Assembly: GCF_009664975.1 (NCBI RefSeq)
Contig: NZ_WJXB01000015.1
Location: 62,001 to 126,000, forward strand
Direction: 5' to 3'
From: Paenibacillus monticola
Lineage (GTDB): Bacteria; Bacillota; Bacilli; Paenibacillales; Paenibacillaceae
Length of the DNA: 64,000 nt
This document shows, piece after piece, positions 44,784-55,140 of this stretch (position 1 is the stretch's first letter; every line of letters starts with the position of its first letter). A program made the position numbers and the translations under genes. The notes under the pieces are model-generated. The model was not told the origin of the DNA. It worked only from the letters and a program-made list of their open reading frames with translations, and searched no databases.

Positions 44784-44970
44784 CCACTCCTAAATGATTT
44801 TTTCTATACTCTCTAATTAATACTTTCTAATTAATACTTTCAGCCTCATAAACATCATACCGCTGCGCAAATTTAATTCAACCTTTTTAACAATTGATAC
44901 GGTCCAATCATGTGAAATTTTGAACAAAGTATGAAAACAGTAGTAAAAATTTATAAAATGAATCTGATAT

Positions 44971-44987
44971 TGATAAATATGTTATCA
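44971..44987 (-). promoter_or_regulatory. Candidate operator upstream of phosphoketolase
   Basis: TGATAA-ATATG-TTATCA, a perfect six-bp-arm dyad about 190 bases before the phosphoketolase start, of the size bound by GntR dimers. The rest of the 44784-45050 gap is AT-rich (with a direct repeat of CTAATTAATACTTT at 44813-44840) and holds no gene. Confidence 0.4.
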
Positions 44988-45050
44988 TATCCCATGTTGC
45001 TGAAGAGTGAAAATTAGCCCATATTATGAATTAGTATTCTTCAAAAGCAT

Positions 45051-45082
45051 AAAAAAAGACTGGACAATTTCTCCAGTCTTAG
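45051..45082 (-). terminator. Terminator of the GntR gene
   Basis: AAGACTGGA/TCCAGTCTT nine-bp stem followed on the minus strand by TTTTTTT. It separates the regulator from the phosphoketolase gene, so the latter has its own promoter. Confidence 0.8.
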
Positions 45083-45084
45083 CG

Positions 45085-45807
45085 TTAATGAACCGATACA
45101 AAGGTGTTGAATTTCAAATATTTGTAGTGGAAGCGCATATGAGAAAATTCAAAGGGAGTGCCATTATCCAAAAAGAAAATACCTTCCATGATGCCTACGG
45201 GTTCATTTTCTTGTAAATGTAACAATTCTTGATCATTTGACTCCGATGGCTCTGCAAAAATAGATAAAAAAGATTTGGTAACGGCCAGATTCCGCGATTC
45301 TTCCAAATAATGAAAAATGGAGCCTTCGATAATCGTCTCATTTAAATTTTGAACTATTTTAATCGGGATGTAGCCAGTTTCAATCATAAAGGGATCATCA
45401 TCAAACAGCCGCAAACGAATGATTTTGTATACAAAATCATGGGGTTCCAAGAACAAGTCCCGCTGCAATTCTTCTGTTGGCCGAATGACCTCAAAATGTA
45501 ATACTTTGATTTTCGGCTTTTTACCATTCATTTGGAAATTGTCAGTGACACCTAAATTAGAACCTTCATAGTTAAAGATGGATTCGTTTTTTATATATAA
45601 TGGATTGATAAATGTCCCCGAGCCACGTTTCTTAAAGATGATGCCCGAACTTTCCATTTTGGTCAGCGCACGTTTAATTGAGCTACGGCTAACTTGGTAA
45701 GTTTCACTAAGACTACGTTCATCCGGCAATCTCATATCCGCAAACTTTCCCGCAAAGATTTTCATTTTAAGGTCATCAATAATCTGCTTATAGACAAATG
45801 TTGTCAT
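45085..45807 (-). CDS. GntR/HutC-family regulator with UTRA domain
   Basis: 240 residues. N-terminal winged helix of the GntR type (RLPDERSLSETYQVSRSSIKRALTKMESSGIIFKKRGSGTFI, about 25-67) and a UTRA ligand-binding domain (about 90-235; VYKIIRLRLFDDDPFMIETGYIP). Such regulators respond to sugar phosphates or related effectors. Its place upstream of phosphoketolase suggests control of that gene, and both look like lactic-acid-bacterial proteins, so they may have been acquired together. Confidence 0.85.
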   Translation of the reverse strand: MTTFVYKQIIDDLKMKIFAGKFADMRLPDERSLSETYQVSRSSIKRALTKMESSGIIFKKRGSGTFINPLYIKNESIFNYEGSNLGVTDNFQMNGKKPKIKVLHFEVIRPTEELQRDLFLEPHDFVYKIIRLRLFDDDPFMIETGYIPIKIVQNLNETIIEGSIFHYLEESRNLAVTKSFLSIFAEPSESNDQELLHLQENEPVGIMEGIFFLDNGTPFEFSHMRFHYKYLKFNTFVSVH

Positions 45808-45975
45808 GTAGTACTCCTTTTTCAGGTCTGCTATAACTTAAGTATTAAATATATCATAATAAACAAGATCAAAACACTCTATGATATCCTTTCAAATTAG
45901 GTTTGAAACCCCGATAATCTAATCACGTACTTACATACAAATGGAAATAATTATAATACCAAGGGGAAATACAAA

Positions 45976-46917
45976 TTGGAGAAAAGAATTGTTATTAGTT
46001 TGATCATTGCTTTCGCGGCACTAACGGGCTGCAGCTCGGACAAAAACGCGTCAGAACCTGATGCCTCTTCAGCAGTTGCGCTGGCAGAATCACAGGCATC
46101 TGCTAGTCCTATAGAGGCGCCTACAGCAGCACCAAAAAAACTGTCTGCCACAGAAGCTGTAGCACTCGACTACGTCAATATCTTCGTAAATGGCTCGGAC
46201 ATGGAAGCCAAAAAGAACTTTGTTACCCAAAACGTCTATCCGGATGCCCAACCTGTGTTTCAGATGGCCCAAGCAATAGAAACCCCGGACAATCACAAAC
46301 TCAAAAATCCTCAGGTTCTCGAATCAGTGGATTATTCAGACGAGAATGATTTGAAAGTTGAAGCTGTCTTAATACAAGGAGAGCAAGCTTCTAATCCCAA
46401 AAGCGAGTTAATTGTTCTCATCAGTGACAAGAAAGTTCTATGGGCGACAGATTCATCTGACCAAGAATCGTTTGGCGAGGCGAGAAGTGCCTTCAAGGAA
46501 CCCATCCCGGAAGCTTCGTTATCTGTAGACGCACCGACTCCAAGTGATATGTTAAGTGAAATTCAAAATTTTGTGATCTCCGATGTGTGGAACGATGCCT
46601 TCGTTGACATCAGTTGGTATATTAGCAGTGGTACCAGCAGCACAGGAGAGAGTCTGGATGTCGACTTTACCGTCGAACAGTTGGCTAAGACAATGGACAA
46701 AAAGAAGGAATACGACAGCTACATGGCAGGCCTGGGTTCAGAGTACGACTCTCTTAAAAAAGTCTGGACGAAGCTTTCAACAGAAATTGATCGTCTATAC
46801 GATTTCATCCAGAAAAATCCTCCCAAAGCCAACGATACCACCGCTAATTTTGATACCGGAATTTTCAATCAGTATAAGGACGCCTTTGATAAGGAAGTAG
46901 AGGCTGTGACAAAATAA
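45976..46917 (+). CDS. Putative lipoprotein, function unknown
   Basis: 313 residues. Type II signal peptide with lipobox ALTGC, lipidated Cys19, then a Ser/Ala/Pro linker (about 20-60). The mature part is acidic and helical, with a C-terminal segment (KKEYDSYMAGLGSEYDSLKKVWTKLSTEIDRLYDFI) that could form a coiled coil. Start TTG 45976 with AAGGGG nine bases upstream. Own terminator. No family recognised. Confidence 0.8.
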   Translation: MEKRIVISLIIAFAALTGCSSDKNASEPDASSAVALAESQASASPIEAPTAAPKKLSATEAVALDYVNIFVNGSDMEAKKNFVTQNVYPDAQPVFQMAQAIETPDNHKLKNPQVLESVDYSDENDLKVEAVLIQGEQASNPKSELIVLISDKKVLWATDSSDQESFGEARSAFKEPIPEASLSVDAPTPSDMLSEIQNFVISDVWNDAFVDISWYISSGTSSTGESLDVDFTVEQLAKTMDKKKEYDSYMAGLGSEYDSLKKVWTKLSTEIDRLYDFIQKNPPKANDTTANFDTGIFNQYKDAFDKEVEAVTK

Positions 46918-46959
46918 AGAAGGCCATGCCGGAGACAGGTAAATGAATAGTTAAAATGA

Positions 46960-46993
46960 AAACAGCAGCCGGTTTGATGGCTGCTGTTTTTTT
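46960..46993 (+). terminator. Terminator of the lipoprotein gene
   Basis: AAACAGCAGCC and GGCTGCTGTTT form a perfect 11-bp stem with eight-base loop, followed by TTTTTTT. Confidence 0.9.
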
Positions 46994-47028
46994 AATATGA
47001 TCATTGTAGGTCCATAATTCCCGACAGC

Positions 47029-50000
47029 TTACTGTATGTTTGTAAGCTTCAATACCTTCATCAATTGGTACAATAGCAATGCACTTTCTTGACGCTCAGT
47101 TTTCTTACCCGTCTGGAAATGGAATGGACTGTTTGTCGGCAGTATCTCATTATCCAAGGCAATAACGTAATAGGATTTCACCCAATCTGGCAACTTCTCG
47201 GGTAACACTGTCGAAGAAGTTTTATTTACAGTTGTATCTAGTTCCCCATATTTCAGAGCGTTGACGAGCATAACAATCATCTCTTGATGTGTAATTTCTT
47301 GATTTGGACGGAAAGTACCGTCCGTAAAACCGTTAATCAGGCCAGCATCGACGGCTGCATTTACCTGCGATGCGTACCAAGCTCCATCCTTAACATCCTT
47401 AAAGCTTTTTGAGGCCTGCAGCGTTGGCAAAATACCTAAAGTACGATTAAGCATGGTTGCAAATTCAGCACGTGTTACAACCGATTCCGGCTTGAAGCTT
47501 CCGTCGGCATAACCGTTGATCACACTTCGGTTCGCTAAGGCTAAGATACTGTCGTTATACGGGTTGCTGTTATTCAAATCATTAAATTGGGCATGATTTT
47601 GAACAACGGTATATACTGAATTCCCCTTACGCTTCATTGTCACCTGCAGAATTCCATCCTTCCATTCCCAGGTGGTCGGAACCGGAACGTAGGTCTGTGT
47701 AACCGGATCAAAGGTTAAGCCTGTATAGACGGCGTTTGCTTCTTGGGTTACGTTGAAAGTCATCACATGACCGACATAATCAGAGAAACTGGAAAGGATG
47801 CGATCCTGGCCGCTTCCAGTCAACTTAACCTCATACTCCACAGGACCACCCAACGTAGTACTGGTAGATCCGCTCAGTTGAGCAGTCAATCTGACCTTGT
47901 AGTCGCTTGCTGCTTGGGAAATTGTAATGATAAGCTTCTGCTCCAAACCACTGTACCCGGAAACTGCCGAGGACAAGGAATTCACAGGAAGCTGAAGCTT
48001 GCCCGATGTTGATTCCAGAATAAGTACAGCATCCTTCGAGTTATTATTAATACTTATCAATGAACTTGAATCTATCTGGAATTGGCTGCTTTGAGCTGCC
48101 ATTTTTTCATCCGCTTTGATAAGGATTACCGGATTTCTCTTAAACTCAGGATCATTTATTGCCTTTGAAATAAATGCAGTTGCCACTTCTGTCAAAGAAG
48201 AACGGGTCCCATCTGTGTTTTCTTTGATTGTGGTTACTACCTTGGCATCACCAGTAGAGACGGCACCCGTGCCGTCGCCAGTTCCTCCACCGCCGCCAGT
48301 TCCTCCACCGCCGCCAGTTCCTCCGCCGTCGCCATTCGTAACAGAAGGAATAACGACTAAAGTTCCCATACTTTCAATTCTATTGGCTGTTTGCCGGGTG
48401 ATAAGGAGTTTGGTTCCCGGATCTCCAATGTTAGTAATCGTAATCGTAATTGAAGTCTTATTCGGATCAACGATCCCGTAACCTAGCAAGCGGGTTAGTT
48501 GCTCGTTGTAGATACGAATGATATCTCCAGCAACCAGGTTATTCACTACGATGTTATCCGCTTGCAGCTGGTATTTGTGTATAGTAATGGACGATACCGG
48601 GATATCCGGCGTCACTTTATCTTCAAATATTGCCCTGCTATAGAATGGCGATATGAAATCATCATTTTCCATGAACACACCGAATCCTAAGGCTTCCTCT
48701 GGCACAGCCTTTTGGGAAATAGTAAGAGAATAATTCTTTTGCCCACCATTTACAATGGCGAGCGCATCTCCAAGCGGACCTTCTTCACTAATGAGATATA
48801 AGGAATAACGAACACCTGGTAGTTCAACTGTTCCTGCTTTCCATGTCACTGTACCCGAAAATGTATTTATGTCCGGATTCGTATCTGTAGCTGCTACGTC
48901 AACAGGCAGATAACTCGGCGCATCATAGATGGGTACCGAAATATGAATATCCAGCGTTTCCTCACTGCCATAATTGTCATAACGGATCATCGGATACAGC
49001 CCAATACTTACAGCTCCTGCGGGCAGGGTCGAGTATGATATATCATAAACAAAGAGTGAATCGGTTGATAACTCTGTCTTCTTATAAATATATATTTGCT
49101 GAAGCTTATTTCCATTCTGATCAAGATAATATGCGGCATAACTCGATATCCCATCCTGGTCAGCCGGCGGTTCAAAGGACAAATATCCATCAATCTTGCC
49201 GAGGGTCAAACTTTCATCCACGAATACAGCATTAGAAGGCAGGCGGGCCTCATTCATGACTGTCTTCAGCTCTTCAAGGTTTTGAAATTTATATAATCGA
49301 TTATTAGATGATACGAAAATGGTCTGGTCTGCATCCACATAAGCGTGTTGGATAAACATTGACAAATCATATTTTTTGGTGAAACTGTCTCTGTCGTAGA
49401 CGGCATCATCACTGAATACAAGACTACCGCGCGCGTAAATAATTTGTTTCGGATAGGTCCCGTAGAGTAAGGACGTTTGATTCGCATCATATCTTAGATT
49501 TCCGTAGTATAAGTTGTTCTCATCGAGAAACATTTTGGAATTATAATAACCGCCTTGCAAGTTGTTCCTTTCAAGCACATTAAAATTTTGACTGTTATAT
49601 TTATACAGGGAGAAACTATCTCCTCCATAGAGGATATCTTCATCCGTGTTCAAGGTGTAGCTGTAAGAATTATAGATTCCCGAGCTTTTTTCATTATAAA
49701 CCGTATCCGTAACAGAGGTATAGACAGCTGATGTCACGCTGATGCCACTGTTAAATACCCCGCCTTTATACAAAATTCGATTATTATTATCAGGAAAGAC
49801 ATCCAACGGGTAGTGCTTTGTGGTGATTTTAGCAGTGCTTCCTTCTGACGGAATTCCGTCATTTAAATCCAGAACATTGATGTGGTTCTCACCCTTAAAG
49901 ATGATATAAGCCTTGTTATTGAAGATTTTTATTCCACCTGGGTTGGAACCAATGAACATCTTTTTCACTACACTCATATCGTCCTTATGAATAACGACAA

Positions 50001-51096
50001 GTTCATTGGTACTTGCTACAATGGCATAGATATAAGGGGAATTGTCCGTAGTAGCCCAGTCTGTAATCGTTTGATCGCTTCTGATCGAATAAGAATCCGT
50101 GATGAATTGAGATGTGGTCTTCTGCGGTATCGTAAGATCGATGCGGGTAATACTTTTGGCATTATCGAACCAGTTCTCTTCACCTGCCAGATACGCATGA
50201 CCGTTCGAATCGAGTAAGGCAAACCTTTTATTAGAAGGGAATCGAACCAATGGGGTATAAGTATCTTTATCGTACACCCCTTGCGTGGTAAGAACATAGG
50301 AATCTGATACATCCAATATTACAGATTCGAGATAGGAATAATCGTTAATATTTCTAGAGTAGGTGCCAGTGGTCTCCACCAAGTTCTCTTTATTAAACTG
50401 GTGTCCTCCAAAATATACGAATTGGTCATCAATAAATATATGTTCGAGTGATAAAGAAGGGCCCCCAATCTCCATATCGTCATCAATGTCTTGACTGAGT
50501 ATGACTCCGGTCTCAGCGTTTATAGCCGTTATTCCGGCATAAGAAGACAATTCACCAATATAAAGCGTATTGGATGGCTCATCAACGGCTAGAGCTACGC
50601 CATTATATAAAAAGTTTCTGAATAAGAAGCTGCTCGTTCGAGTAACCTTGTCATATTTATAGACCCCTTCACTAGTCCCATAGAAAAGATAATTGGGCGT
50701 AGCAGCTACTGAATTAGGTACTCCTGTTGTTATTATCGTGTCCGAAACTTGTTGAGTTGCGAGGTTAACTGTCATGATCATAGTCGCTCCAGAGAGCACA
50801 ATCTGCAATGACTGCCCATCTCTCGCAAGATAAGACGGGTTGGAACCCACATTCAGCGTTTTTTCGATCTTAAAATCACTAAGTCGGATAAAATAAAGAT
50901 TATTTTCCGTACTAGAAATAGCATAGATATAACCCGCATCTTCATCCAACAGCCAGTCTGTCAAATTAGCCGGGAGTGCGAGCTCTAGAGACGCCGTTGA
51001 TGAATCCGCATGGGCTGCTGGAACCATAACCCCCAATGAGTTAAACAGCAAAAACAATAGTAACAGTACAATTAAACTTTTCTTCCCCTTTTTCAT
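47029..51096 (-). CDS. Secreted SLH protein with propeller-like repeats
   Basis: 1355 residues. Signal peptide (about 1-30). The N-terminal half (about 35-640) consists of recurrent units such as IYAISSTENNLYFIRLSDFKIEKTLNVGSNPSYLA and IYAIVASTNELVVIHKDDMSVVKKMFIGSNPGGIK, which look like two YncE/WD-type beta-propellers. Then beta-sandwich domains, a Gly-rich linker (about 915-935), another domain, and three C-terminal SLH repeats (about 1170-1350: AQFNDLNNSNPYNDSILALANRSVINGYADGSFKP). It is wall-bound; binding or scaffold function is likely. No catalytic motif seen. Confidence 0.85.
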   Translation of the reverse strand: MKKGKKSLIVLLLLFLLFNSLGVMVPAAHADSSTASLELALPANLTDWLLDEDAGYIYAISSTENNLYFIRLSDFKIEKTLNVGSNPSYLARDGQSLQIVLSGATMIMTVNLATQQVSDTIITTGVPNSVAATPNYLFYGTSEGVYKYDKVTRTSSFLFRNFLYNGVALAVDEPSNTLYIGELSSYAGITAINAETGVILSQDIDDDMEIGGPSLSLEHIFIDDQFVYFGGHQFNKENLVETTGTYSRNINDYSYLESVILDVSDSYVLTTQGVYDKDTYTPLVRFPSNKRFALLDSNGHAYLAGEENWFDNAKSITRIDLTIPQKTTSQFITDSYSIRSDQTITDWATTDNSPYIYAIVASTNELVVIHKDDMSVVKKMFIGSNPGGIKIFNNKAYIIFKGENHINVLDLNDGIPSEGSTAKITTKHYPLDVFPDNNNRILYKGGVFNSGISVTSAVYTSVTDTVYNEKSSGIYNSYSYTLNTDEDILYGGDSFSLYKYNSQNFNVLERNNLQGGYYNSKMFLDENNLYYGNLRYDANQTSLLYGTYPKQIIYARGSLVFSDDAVYDRDSFTKKYDLSMFIQHAYVDADQTIFVSSNNRLYKFQNLEELKTVMNEARLPSNAVFVDESLTLGKIDGYLSFEPPADQDGISSYAAYYLDQNGNKLQQIYIYKKTELSTDSLFVYDISYSTLPAGAVSIGLYPMIRYDNYGSEETLDIHISVPIYDAPSYLPVDVAATDTNPDINTFSGTVTWKAGTVELPGVRYSLYLISEEGPLGDALAIVNGGQKNYSLTISQKAVPEEALGFGVFMENDDFISPFYSRAIFEDKVTPDIPVSSITIHKYQLQADNIVVNNLVAGDIIRIYNEQLTRLLGYGIVDPNKTSITITITNIGDPGTKLLITRQTANRIESMGTLVVIPSVTNGDGGGTGGGGGTGGGGGTGDGTGAVSTGDAKVVTTIKENTDGTRSSLTEVATAFISKAINDPEFKRNPVILIKADEKMAAQSSQFQIDSSSLISINNNSKDAVLILESTSGKLQLPVNSLSSAVSGYSGLEQKLIITISQAASDYKVRLTAQLSGSTSTTLGGPVEYEVKLTGSGQDRILSSFSDYVGHVMTFNVTQEANAVYTGLTFDPVTQTYVPVPTTWEWKDGILQVTMKRKGNSVYTVVQNHAQFNDLNNSNPYNDSILALANRSVINGYADGSFKPESVVTRAEFATMLNRTLGILPTLQASKSFKDVKDGAWYASQVNAAVDAGLINGFTDGTFRPNQEITHQEMIVMLVNALKYGELDTTVNKTSSTVLPEKLPDWVKSYYVIALDNEILPTNSPFHFQTGKKTERQESALLLYQLMKVLKLTNIQ

Positions 51097-51252
51097 GAAC
51101 GGCTCCCCTTATATCTTTTTGATTTATACCAATTTTGATAATACTATACTATACCAATATTTTCTACCTCCTATTTAGAGGCCTAATACGCTGCACAAAT
51201 AGGAGTTTGACCAGCGAAATTCCGTGGCAAGCTCCCATTCGTTATATCCCCT

Positions 51253-53838
51253 CTATAATCTTGGATCGATCTCTTTCTCTTTAGCAACTTCGAACAGCTG
51301 GTTTGCCGCTATTTGCTTGTAAGTTTCGTTCTCAGGTGTAATCTCGTTCAGCCTCACTTCAAGCATTTGCCGACCCAACCGGTGCTCATTTGCGGAAGTA
51401 CGCAATTTGGAAGATACATTCTTCTGCTTCAACAGCTTTCCATACTTGTGTGGAAACTTATAGTCATACCCATAGATGATCGACAGGTAGCCGGGATTAC
51501 GAACCTTCAGATAAGGCACCACACCCCACTGTTCTTGCTCCGGCTTAATAACAATGCCCTCCATTTGATTCTCTACGGTTAACCTTGAAAAATACTGTTC
51601 AGCCCTAATGTAGGCATCGCTTTCTCTCAAGTCGAGAACCAAACATTCGTCGTCATTCAAGAAACGGTACTGTTCGGAGGTTGTGCCATCAGGTACACGC
51701 TCTTCGCCATTCTCTAACACTTCTTTCAGAATTGTAAATGGCTTGTATGCCAATTCCGCATCACCCGCATACAACTCTAATTGCTGCTTGTATATACGGT
51801 AAGCTTCATCACGCTGGTTAAGGTCCACATAGGCCTCTCTTATCCCTCGGACATACTTAAAGTTCTGATACACATGAGATCCATAGTTGGTGCTAAGCGC
51901 CTCTTTCGACAGATGGTGCTGATCCTGTTCAAAACCGCTTGCTTCAAACTCCTGAACTAGCTTACCAAGTGCCTCCTCGAAGCCATTTTGTCTTAGGAAG
52001 TCGAGTTCAGTCTCCAGCGCCTTGCCAATCGGTCGGAACTGACGCTCAATTAGCCCGTCTCCAAGCGCCTTCCAGGGCAGAAGCTCCCCATCCAGAATAA
52101 GCACAGCTACACCTTGCTCAGTCATGTAGGTCCCAAATCTGTGAAGCAATTGTTCGTAGACGGGAGTCAAATCGACAGCCTGAATCTTATAACCATTACG
52201 GCTAACCGCATAACACTGCTCCAGCTTCCGATATAGATACACATTACAGCGTGAACCCATGTATTTGGGCTGCAGCACTACTTCTGATACGCCGCGTTCA
52301 GCAAAATAATGCAGACCTTTTCTCAGAGACTCGAGCTCTCCAGCAGCCTCATCCTTGTCCGCCGGAGACATCGTCCCGGAGATGAAATTGACTCGATTTT
52401 GTGAGCAATATTGCAGTCTGCGTACAGCCTCGTTATCAAGATCCTGTAAGGATACTATTTTCTCTTCTCGGAACAGGATCGGAAGTTCTTCCTGCAATGC
52501 TGTAAGATGTGACTTCTGATTTTTATAAAAAGGTCTAAACGAAATACGCACAGAACTCAGCACATTACCCTGCGCACACCCCGTATCGAGATGGACTTTA
52601 TTCTTTATCCGAAAAGTCTGCTTGGCTGCAATATGCCCGAACAGATGGAAAGGGTGATTCCCCACCGCCTCCTGCTTTAGAAAATCAAGCTGTTCCTCAA
52701 AGGAGGCTTCACGATCCATCCGAAAGTTACGTTGGTGACGTAGGGAATTCGTATCCAGCTTGCCAATATATTTATTACGGCATGGGGCGTGCGTTACATA
52801 AAATGAAGGTCCTTGCATACCAATATAGCGGTAAAATGGCTTAGACAGCTCCACCAAGACTGAAAATTTATTAAAAAGCGCGGAATCCTCCTTGAGCACT
52901 TGGGTCGAATCAAAGTACGTACGCAGCAGTTCCGGATCAGTACCTTGAATCTCACCCTTTACGTACTTGTAGACAAAGTTCTCGTGATTGCCCATAACGA
53001 ACAGGAAATGCTCACGGTTTTCATATAGAAACTCTATGGTCTCCCGTGTTTGCTTCCCCTTATCAATCCAGTCCCCTACAAGAATGATTTTCGTATCTCT
53101 GAGCTTATCCGTAAGCGTCAGCTTACCTTCGTCTACCCGGTATCCATAATTACGCAGCAGTCCCTGAAGCTCCTGAACACACTCGTGAACATCGCCAACC
53201 ACAATAAATTCTTGGCCTTGCGGAAGTACTGTAGATCTATAATCCTCCCAATCCTGAACCCTCACCTGATAGTCCGGACTAGGTTGCCCTTTCTCTGTCA
53301 GGTAAAAATCCTTGGCGCGTACCTTATGAATTTTGTTGTAACCTTCCCGTGACAGAACTGGCAAAACGTCCTTTCTCAGCCGATTTAGATGGCTCGAAAT
53401 CAATTTTTTTGAGCGTTCCGAGGCGTAGTAATCCTCCCGTTTGCGGTAATCGAACAGAATAACCTCTAAGTTGTAATTATTCTCTTGGGCAATTTCACGA
53501 ACCTTACTACGGTAATCCTCAGCCAGTCCAATCGTATCCATTACCACAAACTCCGCATTAATGGGAAAAGATGTGACCAGCTTCAGCCTCTCAAACAATA
53601 GTTGAAAGGTATGCGAACTCGCCTCCAACATAACCTGATCATACTTATCGTAGTCATAGCCTAATATCTCCTGCCGGATTCCGTCAGAAGACAAATACTG
53701 AACATTCGTCCGTAAGCCCCTGGAGATATCCTCTAACTTAAGCTGCGGAATCAGCACTTCTTGGGCAAAAGTCGATTTTCCGCATTCCGTCGCCCCTACG
53801 AGCAGAAATATTGTATGTACACGGGTTTGAATTTCCAC
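51253..53838 (-). CDS. pnkp: Polynucleotide kinase-phosphatase-ligase Pnkp (RNA repair)
   Basis: 861 residues in three modules. N-terminal 5'-OH polynucleotide kinase with P-loop GATECGKST (Lys21); central calcineurin-type 2',3'-phosphatase with GDVH (Asp216, His218), GDWIDKG (Asp256) and GNHE (Asn284-His285); C-terminal adenylyl-transferase/ligase with KYMG (nucleophile Lys525) and IVIKPE later on. Bacterial Pnkp heals and, with Hen1, seals broken RNA such as tRNA cut by ribotoxins. Starts at GTG 53838 after AAAGGGGGAG; only three bases separate it from hen1, so the two are coupled. Confidence 0.93.
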   Translation of the reverse strand: MEIQTRVHTIFLLVGATECGKSTFAQEVLIPQLKLEDISRGLRTNVQYLSSDGIRQEILGYDYDKYDQVMLEASSHTFQLLFERLKLVTSFPINAEFVVMDTIGLAEDYRSKVREIAQENNYNLEVILFDYRKREDYYASERSKKLISSHLNRLRKDVLPVLSREGYNKIHKVRAKDFYLTEKGQPSPDYQVRVQDWEDYRSTVLPQGQEFIVVGDVHECVQELQGLLRNYGYRVDEGKLTLTDKLRDTKIILVGDWIDKGKQTRETIEFLYENREHFLFVMGNHENFVYKYVKGEIQGTDPELLRTYFDSTQVLKEDSALFNKFSVLVELSKPFYRYIGMQGPSFYVTHAPCRNKYIGKLDTNSLRHQRNFRMDREASFEEQLDFLKQEAVGNHPFHLFGHIAAKQTFRIKNKVHLDTGCAQGNVLSSVRISFRPFYKNQKSHLTALQEELPILFREEKIVSLQDLDNEAVRRLQYCSQNRVNFISGTMSPADKDEAAGELESLRKGLHYFAERGVSEVVLQPKYMGSRCNVYLYRKLEQCYAVSRNGYKIQAVDLTPVYEQLLHRFGTYMTEQGVAVLILDGELLPWKALGDGLIERQFRPIGKALETELDFLRQNGFEEALGKLVQEFEASGFEQDQHHLSKEALSTNYGSHVYQNFKYVRGIREAYVDLNQRDEAYRIYKQQLELYAGDAELAYKPFTILKEVLENGEERVPDGTTSEQYRFLNDDECLVLDLRESDAYIRAEQYFSRLTVENQMEGIVIKPEQEQWGVVPYLKVRNPGYLSIIYGYDYKFPHKYGKLLKQKNVSSKLRTSANEHRLGRQMLEVRLNEITPENETYKQIAANQLFEVAKEKEIDPRL

Positions 53839-53841
53839 GTC

Positions 53842-55113
53842 TTACTCCCCCTTTCTTCGCACAATAGCGCATTGTGTCGTACGCATCTCGTCAACCCGGT
53901 CACCAACCATCAAATATTCAACCTCAACCGCTAAACCTTGAACCGTGTCCGTAAACCATTGCTGGAACGCTTCCTGTCCCATTTCCCATTTATGATCTTC
54001 ATGCCGGAAACCTTCCAGCTCATAATACCGGTTGAAATCAGCATTGGGCGTCGTTACTATAAATTGGTCGTAATCGATACCCCTGCATACTTGATGGATA
54101 AGCTCTGCGGCTTCACCCTCGCTCATATGCTCGATGACTTCTGTTAGAATCACATCGACCTGCTCCCCATTGTACGACTCCAAAAAATGATCCAGAGAGC
54201 TGAAAGTAACAAGGTTCTCAATTTCCTTAGCTCTCGCTTTCCGATTCACGACCTCTAACAGCTCGTCGACCACATCAACGGCGTAATAGGTACTCTCCAT
54301 TTTTCCGGCAAACGGAATGGCATAGAATCCTTCGCCGCACCCAATGTCCAGAATCGGCTTATTGAACGGAAGAACACTCGAAATATAACTACGCCGTTGC
54401 ATTGCGGTACCTCCATACTCCAGCCCGATGGAATAGCGATCCGTTTGCTCAATGTAAACCTTATATTTCTTAAACCGCTCTCTGGAAGTCAGGAAATTCC
54501 TCGCAAATAAACTGCGTATATAAAATGGTGCATCAATGACAGTAAGGCTGCGAATATATTTATCCAAAATAGCTTCCGAAATATCTATATACTCATCTCC
54601 AAACATGGACAAGAACAAGGACAAGACACTCACAACATGTATGAGGTGATACAAGCTTTTATGTGTGGTAATGGTCAGTGAGTAGCTCTTATGGGCTTGA
54701 AGCTGCAAGGAAAAGGTATAGTCTTTCAAGTGCTTTTCAAAAAATGCAATATAATGTACCCGCTCCACATGCACCAAGTTGATGAAAAAGGAATGCTCAT
54801 ACCCTTCCTCGTCCCGGTTATCCTGCGCCTTGAAGGGTGTAGAAAAGAACTCATTGATCGCATTAAGCGGAAATTGAGGTGTGTTAAACCGCGAGACATT
54901 CAAATACTCAAAGCTCTCGCCTTCATTTTGCTTGTAGGATATCTCGTTATCTGCATCCTTAAAATAAATGTTATACGTCGCGTCATCCGAATACCAGCCG
55001 TAAGCCAACCCTTGGCGAACCGGACGAAGCTGCATACCTGTCACTGGATTTTTCTTAATTAAAAAAGTGAATTTTGGATTCGTAGATTTCAGTTGTACAA
55101 TAGCCACTACCAT
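53842..55113 (-). CDS. hen1: Bacterial Hen1, RNA 3'-terminal ribose 2'-O-methyltransferase
   Basis: 423 residues. The N-terminal half (about 1-215) corresponds to the part of bacterial Hen1 that activates the Pnkp ligase; the C-terminal half is a SAM methyltransferase with ILDIGCGEGFYAIPF (about 258-272) and the metal-binding EVIEHM plus RHEDHKWEM motifs specific to Hen1. It marks the repaired RNA end with 2'-O-methyl so the same break cannot recur. AGGAGG precedes the ATG. Second gene of the operon, 27 bases after the nucleotidyltransferase gene. Confidence 0.92.
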   Translation of the reverse strand: MVVAIVQLKSTNPKFTFLIKKNPVTGMQLRPVRQGLAYGWYSDDATYNIYFKDADNEISYKQNEGESFEYLNVSRFNTPQFPLNAINEFFSTPFKAQDNRDEEGYEHSFFINLVHVERVHYIAFFEKHLKDYTFSLQLQAHKSYSLTITTHKSLYHLIHVVSVLSLFLSMFGDEYIDISEAILDKYIRSLTVIDAPFYIRSLFARNFLTSRERFKKYKVYIEQTDRYSIGLEYGGTAMQRRSYISSVLPFNKPILDIGCGEGFYAIPFAGKMESTYYAVDVVDELLEVVNRKARAKEIENLVTFSSLDHFLESYNGEQVDVILTEVIEHMSEGEAAELIHQVCRGIDYDQFIVTTPNADFNRYYELEGFRHEDHKWEMGQEAFQQWFTDTVQGLAVEVEYLMVGDRVDEMRTTQCAIVRRKGE

Positions 55114-55140
55114 CTTCCTCCTATCAATCTTTCTATTAGG

